Positions 7,528 through 15,296 of a stretch of 27,476 nucleotides of DNA are shown here, piece by piece. Position 1 is the stretch's first letter; every line of letters starts with the position of its first letter. The DNA lies in NCBI GenBank assembly GCA_035574175.1, contig DATLZB010000127.1, forward strand, positions 1-27,476. The letters are read 5' to 3'. The notes beneath the pieces were generated by a model. The model had not been told where the DNA came from, did not search any database, and saw only the letters and a list, made by a program, of their open reading frames with translations. The position numbers were made by a program, and so were the translations under genes. This stretch comes from DATLZB01 sp035574175 (GTDB taxonomy: Bacteria > Pseudomonadota > Alphaproteobacteria > Rhizobiales > Hyphomicrobiaceae).

Positions 7528-7959
7528 TCAGGGGCCGACGCGTGGTTGAAAAAGGCGCATGGCGTCGGCGATGATTTTGCGGTGGTCGAAGGCGAGCTCT
7601 GTCCGGCGCCAGTCGCCGACCCATTGGGCGGCAAGGGCATCGTCGGCGGCGCTGACCTTGGTGCTTCGCGCCCGCGCGAGGAAGGCGACGGAGCAGGTGT
7701 GGCCGCGCGGGTCGCGGTCGGGTCGGGAGTAGACCCCGACGAGCGTCAGTCTGCCAACCCTGAGGCCGGTCTCCTCAAAAAGCTCGCGCCGACACGCGTC
7801 TTCTACCGTCTCGCCGATGTCGACGAAACCGCCGGGGAGGGCGAGGCAGCCTTGAAAGGGCGGATGGCGCCGGCGAATCAGGAGCACGCGCTTGGCGCGA
7901 TCGACGACGACGCAGTCGACGGTCAGTGCGGGTGTCGCCGGGAACGGCACGCTCCTCAC
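7528..7959 (-). CDS. Nudix hydrolase
   Basis: A small cytoplasmic pyrophosphohydrolase of 143 residues. The full Nudix box, G-x5-E-x7-REUxEExGU, is at 44-66 (GFVDIGE..., then RELFEETGL) with no substitutions. The family cleaves nucleoside diphosphates linked to another group. The closest feel is the ADP-ribose or YjhB-like group, but the substrate cannot be read from sequence. The start is a GTG at 7959 that overlaps the stop of the upstream pterin dehydratase gene as GTGA. This indicates translational coupling and fixes the start. The C-terminus contains DHRKIIADAM. It is the last coding gene of the thpR-dehydratase-Nudix run. Confidence 0.9.
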   Translation of the reverse strand: MRSVPFPATPALTVDCVVVDRAKRVLLIRRRHPPFQGCLALPGGFVDIGETVEDACRRELFEETGLRVGRLTLVGVYSRPDRDPRGHTCSVAFLARARSTKVSAADDALAAQWVGDWRRTELAFDHRKIIADAMRLFQPRVGP

Positions 7960-8252
7960 GTTCCCCTAGCCAAGCGCTCGATGGCCTCAGCGAGCTTGAC
8001 GTCACGCTCAGTGAGGCCACCGGCATCGTGGGTGGACAGCGTGATGTCCACCCGATTCCAGACGTTCGACCACTCGGGATGATGGTTCATCTGTTCGGCA
8101 ATCAGCGCAACACGAGTCATGAACCCGAACGCTGCATTGAAATCCTTGAACTTGAAGGATTTGGAGATGGCATCGCGGCCGGCAACCGTGCTCCAGCCGG
8201 GAAGCCTGGCGGCAAGCGTCTGGCGCGCAGCGTCATCGAGCTTGTTGGCCAT
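7956..8252 (-). CDS. phhB: 4a-hydroxytetrahydrobiopterin dehydratase (pterin carbinolamine dehydratase)
   Basis: The 98-residue product belongs to the PCD/DCoH family, which dehydrates 4a-hydroxytetrahydropterin so that the pterin cofactor can be recycled. The family motif is intact: EQMNHHPEWSNVW at about 53-65, with the paired active-site histidines at 57-58, and a third histidine in LSTHDAGGLT (about 75). The ATG at 8252 overlaps the thpR stop as TGATG. A GTG immediately before it would add one residue. The stop overlaps the Nudix start. No aromatic amino acid hydroxylase is in this window, so the pterin reaction may serve another enzyme, as suggested for many bacteria that keep only the dehydratase. 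Confidence 0.93.
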   Translation of the reverse strand: MANKLDDAARQTLAARLPGWSTVAGRDAISKSFKFKDFNAAFGFMTRVALIAEQMNHHPEWSNVWNRVDITLSTHDAGGLTERDVKLAEAIERLARGT

Positions 8253-8836
8253 CACGCTCCTCCCGGTGTCGACCAGTCCTCCTCATCGGCGGGGTAGGAC
8301 GCGCCGATGAGCGGAAATGCGGCTTCGACGACATATGGCCCCCCACCGACCTTGGGTTTGGACGAAAACAGCACGAAACGCTCCACGGCAAAAGGCTCGG
8401 ATCGAAAACTGCCGTTGCGCCCCAGGTAGCGGGCGACGAGGTCGACCGGCGTGCGGCGCAGTCGGGCCAGAGTGACGTGCGGCTTGAAGTTGCGCGGCTC
8501 AGGCGGCAGACCCGCGCTGCGTGCCGCCCGCTCGACGGCACGGGCCAGCTCCGCGAGCCCTGAGCCGGCTTTCGCACCCGCCCAGATGGTGCGCGGATCG
8601 TTACCGCCAAACGCGCCGAGACCGCTGAGCTGCAGCTCGAACGTGCCCGACTCGATGCGGGAGAGCAGCTCCGTGAACTCGCGCGCGGTGCCGTTGTCAA
8701 TATCGCCGGCAAAGCGCAGCGAGAGGTGGTAGTTCTCGGGCTCCACCCAGCTCGCGCCCGGCAGCGGCTGGCGCAGCCGAGCGAGCGACCGGCACACGTG
8801 TTCGGGGATCTCCAGTCCAGCGAATAGTCTGGGCAT
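8252..8836 (-). CDS. thpR: RNA 2',3'-cyclic phosphodiesterase (2H family)
   Basis: The 194-residue protein has the two His-x-Thr/Ser-x motifs that define the 2H phosphoesterases: HLSL at 37-40 and HVTL at 120-123. Its start, MPRLFAGLEIPEHV, matches the usual ThpR/LigT N-terminus. These enzymes open 2',3'-cyclic phosphates on RNA; the old name, 2'-5' RNA ligase, came from reversible activity in vitro. An in-frame ATG at 8896 exists, but the extra 20 residues look unlike the family. The stop overlaps the next gene as TGATG. The tesA-like gene ends 94 bases upstream on the same strand. Confidence 0.92.
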   Translation of the reverse strand: MPRLFAGLEIPEHVCRSLARLRQPLPGASWVEPENYHLSLRFAGDIDNGTAREFTELLSRIESGTFELQLSGLGAFGGNDPRTIWAGAKAGSGLAELARAVERAARSAGLPPEPRNFKPHVTLARLRRTPVDLVARYLGRNGSFRSEPFAVERFVLFSSKPKVGGGPYVVEAAFPLIGASYPADEEDWSTPGGA

Positions 8837-8930
8837 CTCGGCTCGATCGTACCTGCTGTCGATGTTTTCCACCAGCGTAGCCGGGACGAAAGCCAATCGT
8901 CAGCTTACGGCAAATTGCCGGGCTGACCGA

Positions 8931-9626
8931 CTAGCGGCCGGCGGCTCTCCTTCCCGCCTCGATCTCGGCGATGAGCTTCTCGACCGAGGGCAGGATGCCT
9001 GCAACAATTCTCGCCACGCCTTTGGCGTTGGGGTGCAGACCATCATCGAGGATCAGCGCAGGGTCGAGCGCCACGCCCTCCAGGAAGAACGGATACAGCA
9101 CAAGGCGGTGCTTATCGGCGAGCTCGGGATAGATGGCCTCGAACTTTTTAACGTACTCACTGCCCCAGTTGCGCGGAGCCTTCATGCCGGCGAGCAGGAT
9201 CTTGGCGCCCTTGGCCTCGATCCGTTCGATGATGGCCTCAAGGTTGCGGCGCGTGACGGCAGGGTCGATGCCGCGCAGCGCGTCGTTGGCGCCAAGCTCG
9301 AGGATGACGGCATCGGCGCTGTCGGCGAGCGCCCAGTCAATGCGCGCAAGCCCGGCTCCAGTGGTGTCGCCCGAAACGCCGGAGGCCACCACCTCGACCG
9401 GATAACCCTTGTTCTGCAGTGCTTTCTGAAGCTGGGCGGGAAATGCCTCGCCATTGGGCAACCGGTAGCCGGCAACTAAGCTGTCGCCGAAGGCGATGAT
9501 CCGGATCGGCCTTTCCGCCACGGCGCTTGCCGGCGCGAGCAGGGCCGCCGCGAGGACGAGCTGACCGACGGCCACGGCGAGCCGCAAGCGGACGGCCGCC
9601 AAAGGTCGCACGGCGTGAAAAATCAT
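8931..9626 (-). CDS. tesA: Exported SGNH/GDSL hydrolase, TesA-like arylesterase
   Basis: A 231-residue SGNH hydrolase with an N-terminal export signal: basic residues, a hydrophobic run at about 16-31, and a likely signal peptidase site after Ala-Val-Ala37. The catalytic blocks are complete: FGDSL (Ser49), SGVSGDTT (Gly86), GAND (Asn114) and DGLHPN (Asp195, His198). Family members act on thioesters, arylesters and lysophospholipids in the periplasm. The gene is divergent from a YbbA/YbbP-like ABC exporter, the arrangement of tesA-ybbA-ybbP in E. coli and other proteobacteria, which supports the TesA assignment. The ATG at 9626 has AAGGCGAG upstream as a fair ribosome binding site. The true substrate is unknown. 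Confidence 0.92.
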   Translation of the reverse strand: MIFHAVRPLAAVRLRLAVAVGQLVLAAALLAPASAVAERPIRIIAFGDSLVAGYRLPNGEAFPAQLQKALQNKGYPVEVVASGVSGDTTGAGLARIDWALADSADAVILELGANDALRGIDPAVTRRNLEAIIERIEAKGAKILLAGMKAPRNWGSEYVKKFEAIYPELADKHRLVLYPFFLEGVALDPALILDDGLHPNAKGVARIVAGILPSVEKLIAEIEAGRRAAGR

Positions 9627-9652
9627 GATCTCGCCTTACCTGTCATGAATAG

Positions 9653-9683
9653 CCTGCCGGTGAGGTAGAAACCGGACGGCAGG
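9653..9683. promoter_or_regulatory. Inverted repeat in the tesA/ybbA divergent region
   Basis: CCTGCCG at 9653-9659 and CGGCAGG at 9677-9683 are exact inverted copies with a 17-base gap, lying in the 79 bases between two divergent genes. It could be an operator or the leader hairpin of the exporter mRNA. With seven-base arms, chance is a real alternative. Confidence 0.25.
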
Positions 9684-9705
9684 AAAGCAAGCGCGGAGCG
9701 GGAGC

Positions 9706-10407
9706 GTGCGCCAAACAAATCCATTGGTGAAACTGGAGGGCGTCGGCCTGACGCTCAGAAGCCGTGCAGGTCCGGTCCAAATCCTCCGCGATATCAACCT
9801 CACAGTGGCGGCGGGCGAATCGGTCGCCATCGTCGGTCCGTCCGGATCGGGCAAGACGTCGCTGCTGATGGTGATCGCCGGACTCGAGCGCGCGACAACC
9901 GGTCGGGTGCAGGTGGCGGATCACGATTTCTTGGGGCTTGATGAGGATGCCCTCGCCCGCGTGAGGGGCGCGGAGATCGGCATCGTGTTCCAATCCTTTC
10001 ACCTCGTCCCGACCATGACTGCGCTCGAGAACGTGGCGCTGCCGCTCGAGTTTGCCGGCCGCGCCGATGCCGAGCGCAGGGCGCGCGAGCTGCTCGATGA
10101 AGTGGGGCTCACGCCCCGTGTCGAGCATTTCCCGGCCGAGCTGTCCGGCGGCGAGCAGCAGCGCGTCGCCATCGCCCGGGCGATGGCGCCAGGGCCGAAG
10201 CTGCTGCTCGCCGACGAGCCCACCGGCAATCTCGACGGAAAGACCGGAGCGCAGGTGATCGAGCTCCTGTTCGGCCTGCAGGCGCGCCGACAGGCGACGC
10301 TGCTGCTCGTCACCCACGATCCGGCCCTTGCCACGCGCTGTGCGCGCACGGTGCGCATGGCCGACGGGCGTATCCTCTCCGGGGCAGAGGAGCGCACGGC
10401 GGCATGA
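9706..10407 (+). CDS. ybbA: ABC transporter ATPase, YbbA/LolD-like
   Basis: A 233-residue ATPase of the MacB/LolD group. All motifs are intact: Walker A GPSGSGKT (44-51), Q-loop Gln96, signature LSGGEQQ (146-152), Walker B LLLADE (to Glu171) and the switch His204. It would power the large permease encoded next. The start is a GTG at 9706 with GGAG seven bases upstream. The first ATG-like alternatives lie too far inside the fold. The stop overlaps the permease ATG as ATGA, so the two subunits are translationally coupled. The substrate is not established for this family; a role with lipids or lipoproteins is plausible from the MacB/LolCDE relationship and the TesA neighbour. Confidence 0.93.
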   Translation: MRQTNPLVKLEGVGLTLRSRAGPVQILRDINLTVAAGESVAIVGPSGSGKTSLLMVIAGLERATTGRVQVADHDFLGLDEDALARVRGAEIGIVFQSFHLVPTMTALENVALPLEFAGRADAERRARELLDEVGLTPRVEHFPAELSGGEQQRVAIARAMAPGPKLLLADEPTGNLDGKTGAQVIELLFGLQARRQATLLLVTHDPALATRCARTVRMADGRILSGAEERTAA

Positions 10408-12974
10408 GCAGCATCGAGGCTCCGGCTGCCGCCCAGCCAGCCGCCGGGTTCCGGCTGCCCTTGGTGCTGCGCTTTGCGCTGCGCGAAATGCGTACCGGAC
10501 TCAAGGGCTTCGGTGTTTTCGTTGCATGCGTCGCGCTGGGTGTCGGTGCGATCACAGGCGTGGGTGCCCTCTCTGATGCGCTCAACGCCGGCTTCGAGGC
10601 GCAGGGCGAGGTCATTCTCGGCGGGGACATCACGCTGTCGCGAATGCATCGGCGGGCGAGCGCGGAGGAGCGCAACCGGTTGGAGCAGTGGGGCCGCGTG
10701 AGCGAGACCGCCACCATGCGGGCTTCGGCGCGCACGCTGGATGAAAGCGAGCAAGCGCTGATCGAGCTCAAGGCGGTGGATGGCGCCTATCCGCTGGTCG
10801 GTGCCGTCGAGCTTGAGGGCGGCCGCTCGTTGGATGCGCTGACGCGGGCGGGCGGCGCCGCCGTGCATCCGATCCTGCTCGAGCGGCTCGGTGTTGCCGT
10901 CGGCGACAGCTTCAGGCTCGGGTCGGCGACGGTGCCCATCCTCGGCATCGTGGCGCGCGAGCCCGATACCATTTCCGACCGCGTAACCTACGGTGCACGC
11001 GTGTTCGTGTCGCTGGCGACGCTCGAGACAACCGGGCTGGTGCAGCCCGGCAGCCTGGTCCGCTGGCGGTATGCACTGTCAATCGCCGACCGCAGCACGG
11101 CAGGCCTTGCCGCTGTGCGCGAGCTGGCCCAGCGGGCCTTGGCGGAGGCGGGATTCATCATCGCAGACCGGCGCGATCCCTCCCCGCAGGTGACGCGAAC
11201 GCTGGAGCGGTTGCGCCGGTTCCTGACGCTGGTCGGCCTCACCGCGCTGCTGGTTGGCGGCGTCGGCGTCGCCAATGCGGTGGCCACCTTCATCGACCGG
11301 CGGCGCAAGGTGATCGCCACCTACAAGAGCGTTGGTGCCAACGGTCGTACGATCTTCGCCATCTTTCTGACCCAGGTGCTGCTGATAGCGGCTATCGGGA
11401 TTGTGCTGGGCTTGGCGCTCGGCCTGCTGGTACCGTTCGTTCTCGACACCCTCTACGGCGAGGCCCTGCCGATCCGCGCCGTCATCACAGTCAGCCCGTG
11501 GAGCCTGCTGATCGCCACGGTCTACGGCATCCTGGTGTCGCTGCTCTTTGCGCTGTGGCCGCTGGGCCGGGCCGAGACGGTGCGGGCCGGCGTGCTCTTC
11601 CGCGAGGAGGTGGCGGACGAGCGGCAGTGGCCAAAGCGGCGGATCGTGGCGCTCACCATTCTCGCCGGCGTGGCGCTGGTCGCCTTCGCCATCCTCTCGT
11701 CCGGCTCGACGCTGACCGCGATCTACTTCACGGCGGCCGTGGTCGTGGTGTTTGCCGTCTTCATCGCGTTCGGTACGCTGGTGACGATGCTGGCGCGGCG
11801 GATGCCGCGGCCCAAGCCGGCAGAAGTAGCGCTTGCCGTCGGCAACATCGGCGCACCAGGCGGGCTCACCCGCTCCGTGGTGCTGTCGCTCGGGGCCGGG
11901 TTGTCGCTGCTGGTTGCGGTGGCGCTCACCGATGCCTCCCTGCTCGAGGAACTTTCCACGCGGTTGCCCCAGCAGAGCCCCAACTACTTCGTGCTCGACA
12001 TCCCCAAGGGCGAACGGGAAGCGTTCGGGGCCGTGGTCCACCGGGAGGCGCCGGAGGCCGTGATCGACGACGCGCCGATGCTGCGCGGCCGCATCGTGCG
12101 CGTCAACGGCACGCCGGCGGAGGAAATCAAGGCCTCCGGCGATGCGGAGTGGGTGCTGCGCGGGGATCGCGGCCTGACGTTTTCTGACACGTTGCCCAAG
12201 GGCTCGCGCGTGGTGGCCGGCGCATGGTGGCCCGCTGACCACGAGGGCGAGGCTCTCGTCTCCTTCGAGGACGAACTCGCCGCCCGCTTGGGACTCGGTG
12301 TCGGCGATACCGTGACGGTCAACGTGCTCGGCCGCAATCTCACCGCACGCATCGCCAACCTGCGCGAAGTCAAGTGGGAGAACATGACCATCAATTTCGT
12401 CATGGTGTTCTCACCCAACACGCTGAAGGCAGCACCCTACAATTTGCTCGCCACCATCACCCTGCCGAAGGAAGCGACGCTCGCTCAGGAAGCGCAGCTC
12501 GCCCGGGCGCTCGCCAAAGCCTTTCCCTCGGTCACCACGATCCGGGTGAAGGACGCGGTCAACGCTTTCGAGGCCGTGTTCGCCAAAGTCATGGTTGCCG
12601 TCAGGGTAGCGGGCAGCGTTACACTGGCCGCCGGTGGGCTGGTTCTTGCCGGTGCGCTCGCCACCGCCCAGCGGCGGCGCATCAAGCAGGCCGTGATCCT
12701 CAAGACGATCGGCGCAACCCGACGGCGCATACTCGTCTCGCATTTCGTCGAATACCTGCTACTCGCCTGCCTGACGGCAGCGCTCGCAACGCTGTTGGGT
12801 TCGATCGCCGCCTGGATTGCAGTGACCCAGGTAATGGAGCTCGAATTTTCCTTCTCCGGCTTGGCCGTGGTGGAGGCGCTGGCGATCGCGATCGGGCTGG
12901 TTGCAGCGCTGGGCGGGCTCGGCACCTGGCAAGTGCTGCGGGCGCCCGCCGTGCCCTACCTCAGGTCCGAATAG
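10404..12974 (+). CDS. ybbP: FtsX-domain ABC permease, YbbP-like
   Basis: The 856-residue inner membrane protein has the duplicated layout of YbbP. One membrane segment near the N-terminus (about 35-60) is followed by a periplasmic domain, then an FtsX-type bundle starting at LTLVGLTALLVGGVGVANA (about 273). Further segments lie at about 315-345, 365-390 and 413-460. A second periplasmic domain is followed by a second FtsX bundle (about 732-855). IDRRRKVIATYKSVGA and QRRRIKQAVILKTIGA, one in each half, are the coupling loops that contact the ATPase. These are seen directly. It forms a complete exporter with the upstream ATPase and belongs with the divergent tesA-like gene by conserved neighbourhood. 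No truncation or frameshift is seen. Confidence 0.93.
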   Translation: MSSIEAPAAAQPAAGFRLPLVLRFALREMRTGLKGFGVFVACVALGVGAITGVGALSDALNAGFEAQGEVILGGDITLSRMHRRASAEERNRLEQWGRVSETATMRASARTLDESEQALIELKAVDGAYPLVGAVELEGGRSLDALTRAGGAAVHPILLERLGVAVGDSFRLGSATVPILGIVAREPDTISDRVTYGARVFVSLATLETTGLVQPGSLVRWRYALSIADRSTAGLAAVRELAQRALAEAGFIIADRRDPSPQVTRTLERLRRFLTLVGLTALLVGGVGVANAVATFIDRRRKVIATYKSVGANGRTIFAIFLTQVLLIAAIGIVLGLALGLLVPFVLDTLYGEALPIRAVITVSPWSLLIATVYGILVSLLFALWPLGRAETVRAGVLFREEVADERQWPKRRIVALTILAGVALVAFAILSSGSTLTAIYFTAAVVVVFAVFIAFGTLVTMLARRMPRPKPAEVALAVGNIGAPGGLTRSVVLSLGAGLSLLVAVALTDASLLEELSTRLPQQSPNYFVLDIPKGEREAFGAVVHREAPEAVIDDAPMLRGRIVRVNGTPAEEIKASGDAEWVLRGDRGLTFSDTLPKGSRVVAGAWWPADHEGEALVSFEDELAARLGLGVGDTVTVNVLGRNLTARIANLREVKWENMTINFVMVFSPNTLKAAPYNLLATITLPKEATLAQEAQLARALAKAFPSVTTIRVKDAVNAFEAVFAKVMVAVRVAGSVTLAAGGLVLAGALATAQRRRIKQAVILKTIGATRRRILVSHFVEYLLLACLTAALATLLGSIAAWIAVTQVMELEFSFSGLAVVEALAIAIGLVAALGGLGTWQVLRAPAVPYLRSE

Positions 12975-13076
12975 GTGGGTAACGGCCCCGGCGTCGCCCG
13001 GCGTCCAACAGCTTGAACGGGTGCGGAGAATACTTACGTACAAGTCCGAGGGCAGTCCGGAATCGGTCGGTTCGCC

Positions 13077-13105
13077 TTGAAAGCGGCCGGCGGGTCGGTC
13101 ATATT
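13077..13105 (+). promoter_or_regulatory. Sigma-70-type promoter for the yccA/ybhL-like gene
   Basis: TTGAAA at 13077-13082 and CATATT at 13100-13105 are separated by 17 bases, the optimal spacing. Transcription would begin near 13112, giving a leader of about 47 bases. It lies in the 184-base gap after the permease and makes the next gene an independent unit. Confidence 0.6.
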
Positions 13106-13112
13106 CCATGGG

Positions 13113-13129
13113 CGGGCCGACTTGGCCCG
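13113..13129 (+). promoter_or_regulatory. Leader hairpin of the yccA/ybhL-like mRNA
   Basis: CGGGCC (13113-13118) and GGCCCG (13124-13129) form a perfect six-pair hairpin with a five-base loop. It lies at the predicted 5' end of the mRNA, 30 bases before the ATG. A 'ybhL leader' RNA motif is known upstream of this gene family in alphaproteobacteria. I cannot confirm from memory that this hairpin matches its consensus. Confidence 0.35.
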
Positions 13130-13158
13130 AGTTGCAAGGGATCATGGGATCAAAGCAC

Positions 13159-13896
13159 ATGGCTCAGTACGACAACAGGTATGCGCAACCCGGCACGGCG
13201 CGCACCGGCGTCGCTACCGTCGACGAGGGTCTGCGCGCCTACATGCTCACGGTCTACAACTATATGGCCGGCGGCCTGGGGCTGACGGGCGTTGTAGCCT
13301 ACCTGACCTACCAGATGGCGCTGAGCTCGGCGGAGTTCGCTCAGCTGATCTATGGCTCGCCGCTGCGCTGGGTGATCATGCTGGCCCCGCTCGCGTTCGT
13401 GATCTTCCTGTCGATGCGGGTGCAGTCGATGAGTATCGGCGCGGCGCAGATATCTTTCTGGCTGTTCGCAGCGGTCATGGGCGTGTCGCTGTCGTCGATC
13501 TTCCTGGTGTTCACGGGGCAGTCGATCACGCAGGTGTTCTTCATCACGGCGGCAGCGTTCGCGGGCTTGAGCGTCTACGGCTACACCACAAGGCAGGATC
13601 TTTCCGGGTGGGGCTCGTTCCTCATCATGGGCGTGATCGGCATTATCATCGCGGCGCTGGTCAACATCTTCCTGCAGTCGAGCGCACTGCAGTTCGCCAT
13701 CTCGGTGATCGGCGTGTTGGTGTTCGCGGGGCTGACCGCCTACGACACCCAGCGCATCAAGGATACCTACTATACGCTCGCGGGTGATGCGGCCATGGCC
13801 GCCAAGACGGCGATCATGGGTGCGCTCAGCCTGTACCTCGACTTCATCAACATGTTCATCTCGCTGCTGCAGCTGTTCGGCAGCCGCAACGAGTAG
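13159..13896 (+). CDS. Bax inhibitor-1 / YccA-YbhL family membrane protein
   Basis: The 245-residue protein has a short cytoplasmic N-terminus and about seven membrane segments filling the rest, the layout of the Bax inhibitor-1 (UPF0005) family. Conserved family stretches include VYNYMAGGL (32-40), GLTAYDTQRIK (191-201) and the C-terminal ALSLYLDFINMFISLLQLF. Family members act as ion or calcium leak channels or as regulators of membrane proteases such as FtsH; which applies here is unknown. In-frame starts at 13108 and 13144 exist. I choose MAQYDNRY at 13159 because Rhizobiales relatives start this way and a GGGA lies nine bases upstream. It has its own promoter, leader hairpin and terminator. 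Confidence 0.9.
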   Translation: MAQYDNRYAQPGTARTGVATVDEGLRAYMLTVYNYMAGGLGLTGVVAYLTYQMALSSAEFAQLIYGSPLRWVIMLAPLAFVIFLSMRVQSMSIGAAQISFWLFAAVMGVSLSSIFLVFTGQSITQVFFITAAAFAGLSVYGYTTRQDLSGWGSFLIMGVIGIIIAALVNIFLQSSALQFAISVIGVLVFAGLTAYDTQRIKDTYYTLAGDAAMAAKTAIMGALSLYLDFINMFISLLQLFGSRNE

Positions 13897-13929
13897 GCTG
13901 AAGTCTGAGCGTGGGTGCTATCTATGCTG

Positions 13930-13955
13930 GGGCCCCGCCAAGCTCGGCGGGGCCC
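13930..13955 (+). terminator. Intrinsic terminator after the yccA/ybhL-like gene
   Basis: GGGCCCCGCC (13930-13939) and GGCGGGGCCC (13946-13955) form a perfect ten-pair stem with loop AAGCTC. TTGGTTTGT follows. The U-rich tail is imperfect but adequate. It ends the transcript 34 bases after the stop codon. Confidence 0.8.
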
Positions 13956-13991
13956 TTGGTTTGTCGACGGGGCGCGCAGAGGGATACCTGC

Positions 13992-14525
13992 ATGGCCAAC
14001 GTGGTGGTCCGGCCGGCAACGAGGGCGGACATCGCAGCGGTAACGGCAATCTACCGACCTGCTGTACTGTACGGTTCAGCGAGCTTCGAGATCGTGCCGC
14101 CAGACGAGGCTGAGATGCTACGGCGCTATGAGACGCTGGTGGCCGACGGCTTCCCCTATCTCGTAGCCGAGGCCGGCGGCCGCATCGTCGGTTATGCCTA
14201 CGCGGGCCCTTACAAGGCGCGGCCCGGGTACCGGTTCAGCGTCGAGGATTCGGTATACGTGGCCGACGGTGACCAAGGCAAAGGCGTGGGGCGGGCGCTG
14301 CTCGGCGAGTTGATCTCCATCTGCGAGAGCAAGGGCTTTCGTCAGATGATTGCGGTGATCGGTAACTCCGCAAATTTCGCGTCCATCGCACTGCACCGTT
14401 CGCTCGGATTCGTTTTTGCCGGGATCATCCACTCGGTGGGGTTCAAGCACGGCCGTTGGCTCGACAGCGTCATCATGCAGCGTGCGCTCGGCAAGGGCGA
14501 CACCGAGCCGCCTGTCGAGCGCTAA
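13992..14525 (+). CDS. GNAT N-acetyltransferase, phosphinothricin acetyltransferase-like
   Basis: The 177-residue GNAT enzyme transfers acetyl from acetyl-CoA to an amine. The CoA pyrophosphate-binding motif QGKGVGRALL is at 95-104. The N-terminus VVVRPATRADIAAVTAIY and the stretch GYAYAGPYKARPGYRFSVEDSV are typical of the Pat/YncA group. Those enzymes acetylate phosphinothricin, methionine sulfoximine or related amino acid analogues. The ATG at 13992 is preceded by AGAGGGAT, a good ribosome binding site. A strong terminator separates it from the upstream gene, so it must have its own promoter or depend on read-through. A resistance role is not implied: chromosomal members of this family are common and often act in housekeeping repair of metabolites. 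Confidence 0.9.
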   Translation: MANVVVRPATRADIAAVTAIYRPAVLYGSASFEIVPPDEAEMLRRYETLVADGFPYLVAEAGGRIVGYAYAGPYKARPGYRFSVEDSVYVADGDQGKGVGRALLGELISICESKGFRQMIAVIGNSANFASIALHRSLGFVFAGIIHSVGFKHGRWLDSVIMQRALGKGDTEPPVER

Positions 14526-14543
14526 GGGGCCTGAAAACGCGGC

Positions 14544-14948
14544 TCAAGGGCTGATGACGCGCAGGCGCGTGTCGAGCACGCCCAATACGCGGCGCAGGTC
14601 AGAGCCGCGCTTGAGGATCAGGCCGGTCGCCGCCACCACGGCGTAGCCCGCTTGTTTGCGCATCAGCCTGGGGTTCTTCTCGATGCGATAGAGCGGAAAC
14701 TCGCTCGCACGACGAAACACGGAAAACACGGCCTTGTCGCGACCGTCGTCGATGGCGTAGTCCCGCCATTCTCCGGATGCCACCTTGCGTCCGTAGACCG
14801 CCAATATTTCGGCGAGTTCGCGGCGATTGAAGAAGGTCTTGGTGGCGGGTTGGGGAAGTTTGCCGATGGTGGTGGTGTTTGCCGCGTCGCGCTGGCTATC
14901 GGCAACCTGCGCGCGCGCTGAAGTTATTGTCGGATCGGTTTCACTCAA
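14544..14948 (-). CDS. DUF2794 family protein, function unknown
   Basis: The 134-residue soluble protein belongs to DUF2794, a family I know from alphaproteobacteria. The recognisable core is FFNRRELAEILAVYGR (about 39-54), GEWRDYAIDDG, AVFSVFRRASEFPLYRIEKNP and YAVVAATGLILKRG. The first 35 residues are low in structure and rich in Thr, Ala and Gln. The start is a TTG at 14948 preceded at the right distance by a perfect AGGAGG, so the unusual start is well supported. No in-frame ATG lies near. It converges on the acetyltransferase with an 18-base gap. No function is known to me. Confidence 0.9.
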   Translation of the reverse strand: MSETDPTITSARAQVADSQRDAANTTTIGKLPQPATKTFFNRRELAEILAVYGRKVASGEWRDYAIDDGRDKAVFSVFRRASEFPLYRIEKNPRLMRKQAGYAVVAATGLILKRGSDLRRVLGVLDTRLRVISP

Positions 14949-15147
14949 TGGCGCCTCCTCTTGTTATCGAATGCAAGATAGTCGCGCGCGCGATGCAAAT
15001 TCAAGGCCGCTGCGCGCGGCCATGCTGCCGTGGCGAGCGGCGCCTTTGTCGGCGGTGCGGCCGTGCAGGCGACGGCCTACGGCAAATGCCCAAATTGAAC
15101 CGCGATCGGACCCTGAAACCGCCAAAAACGTTTGCGAGAGTGCGACA

Positions 15148-15242
15148 GTTGCCTCTTGGCCCGGTTCCAGACGTGAAGTCCTGGATTACCTAGCCCCCCA
15201 GCCCCCCGGGGCTTCAAGGTCTGACCGGGCCACTTTCGCAAC
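15148..15242. ncRNA. Candidate RNA: extended imperfect hairpin of about 29 base pairs
   Basis: Nested paired blocks are GTTGC/GCAAC (15148-15152 with 15238-15242), GGCCCGGT/ACCGGGCC (15158-15165 with 15224-15231), CAGAC/GTCTG (15168-15172 with 15219-15223), TGAAG/CTTCA (15174-15178 with 15212-15216) and TCCTGG with CCGGGG (15179-15184 with 15206-15211, two G-U pairs). Small internal loops and a two-base bulge separate them. The 21-base end loop is C-rich. This rod-like form resembles regulatory RNAs such as 6S, but I see no matching motif and cannot fix the strand. A palindromic intergenic repeat is the alternative. Confidence 0.35.
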
Positions 15243-15266
15243 CGAATGCCTACGTTGCCTCTCCAA

Positions 15267-15296
15267 GAAGGGCCGGCTCTCCCCTGCCGGCTCTTC
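15267..15296 (-). terminator. Terminator-like hairpin after the DUF1223 gene
   Basis: GAAGGGCCGGC (15267-15277) pairs with GCCGGCTCTTC (15286-15296) over eleven positions, one a G-U type pair, with an eight-base loop. Read on minus it follows the DUF1223 stop by 36 bases. The tail TTGG is short of T, so termination may be partial. Confidence 0.5.

Noticed and set aside
13992..14525. Acetyltransferase as an acquired resistance gene
   Set aside because: It matches its neighbours in base composition, has no mobile elements nearby, and belongs to a family common in chromosomes.
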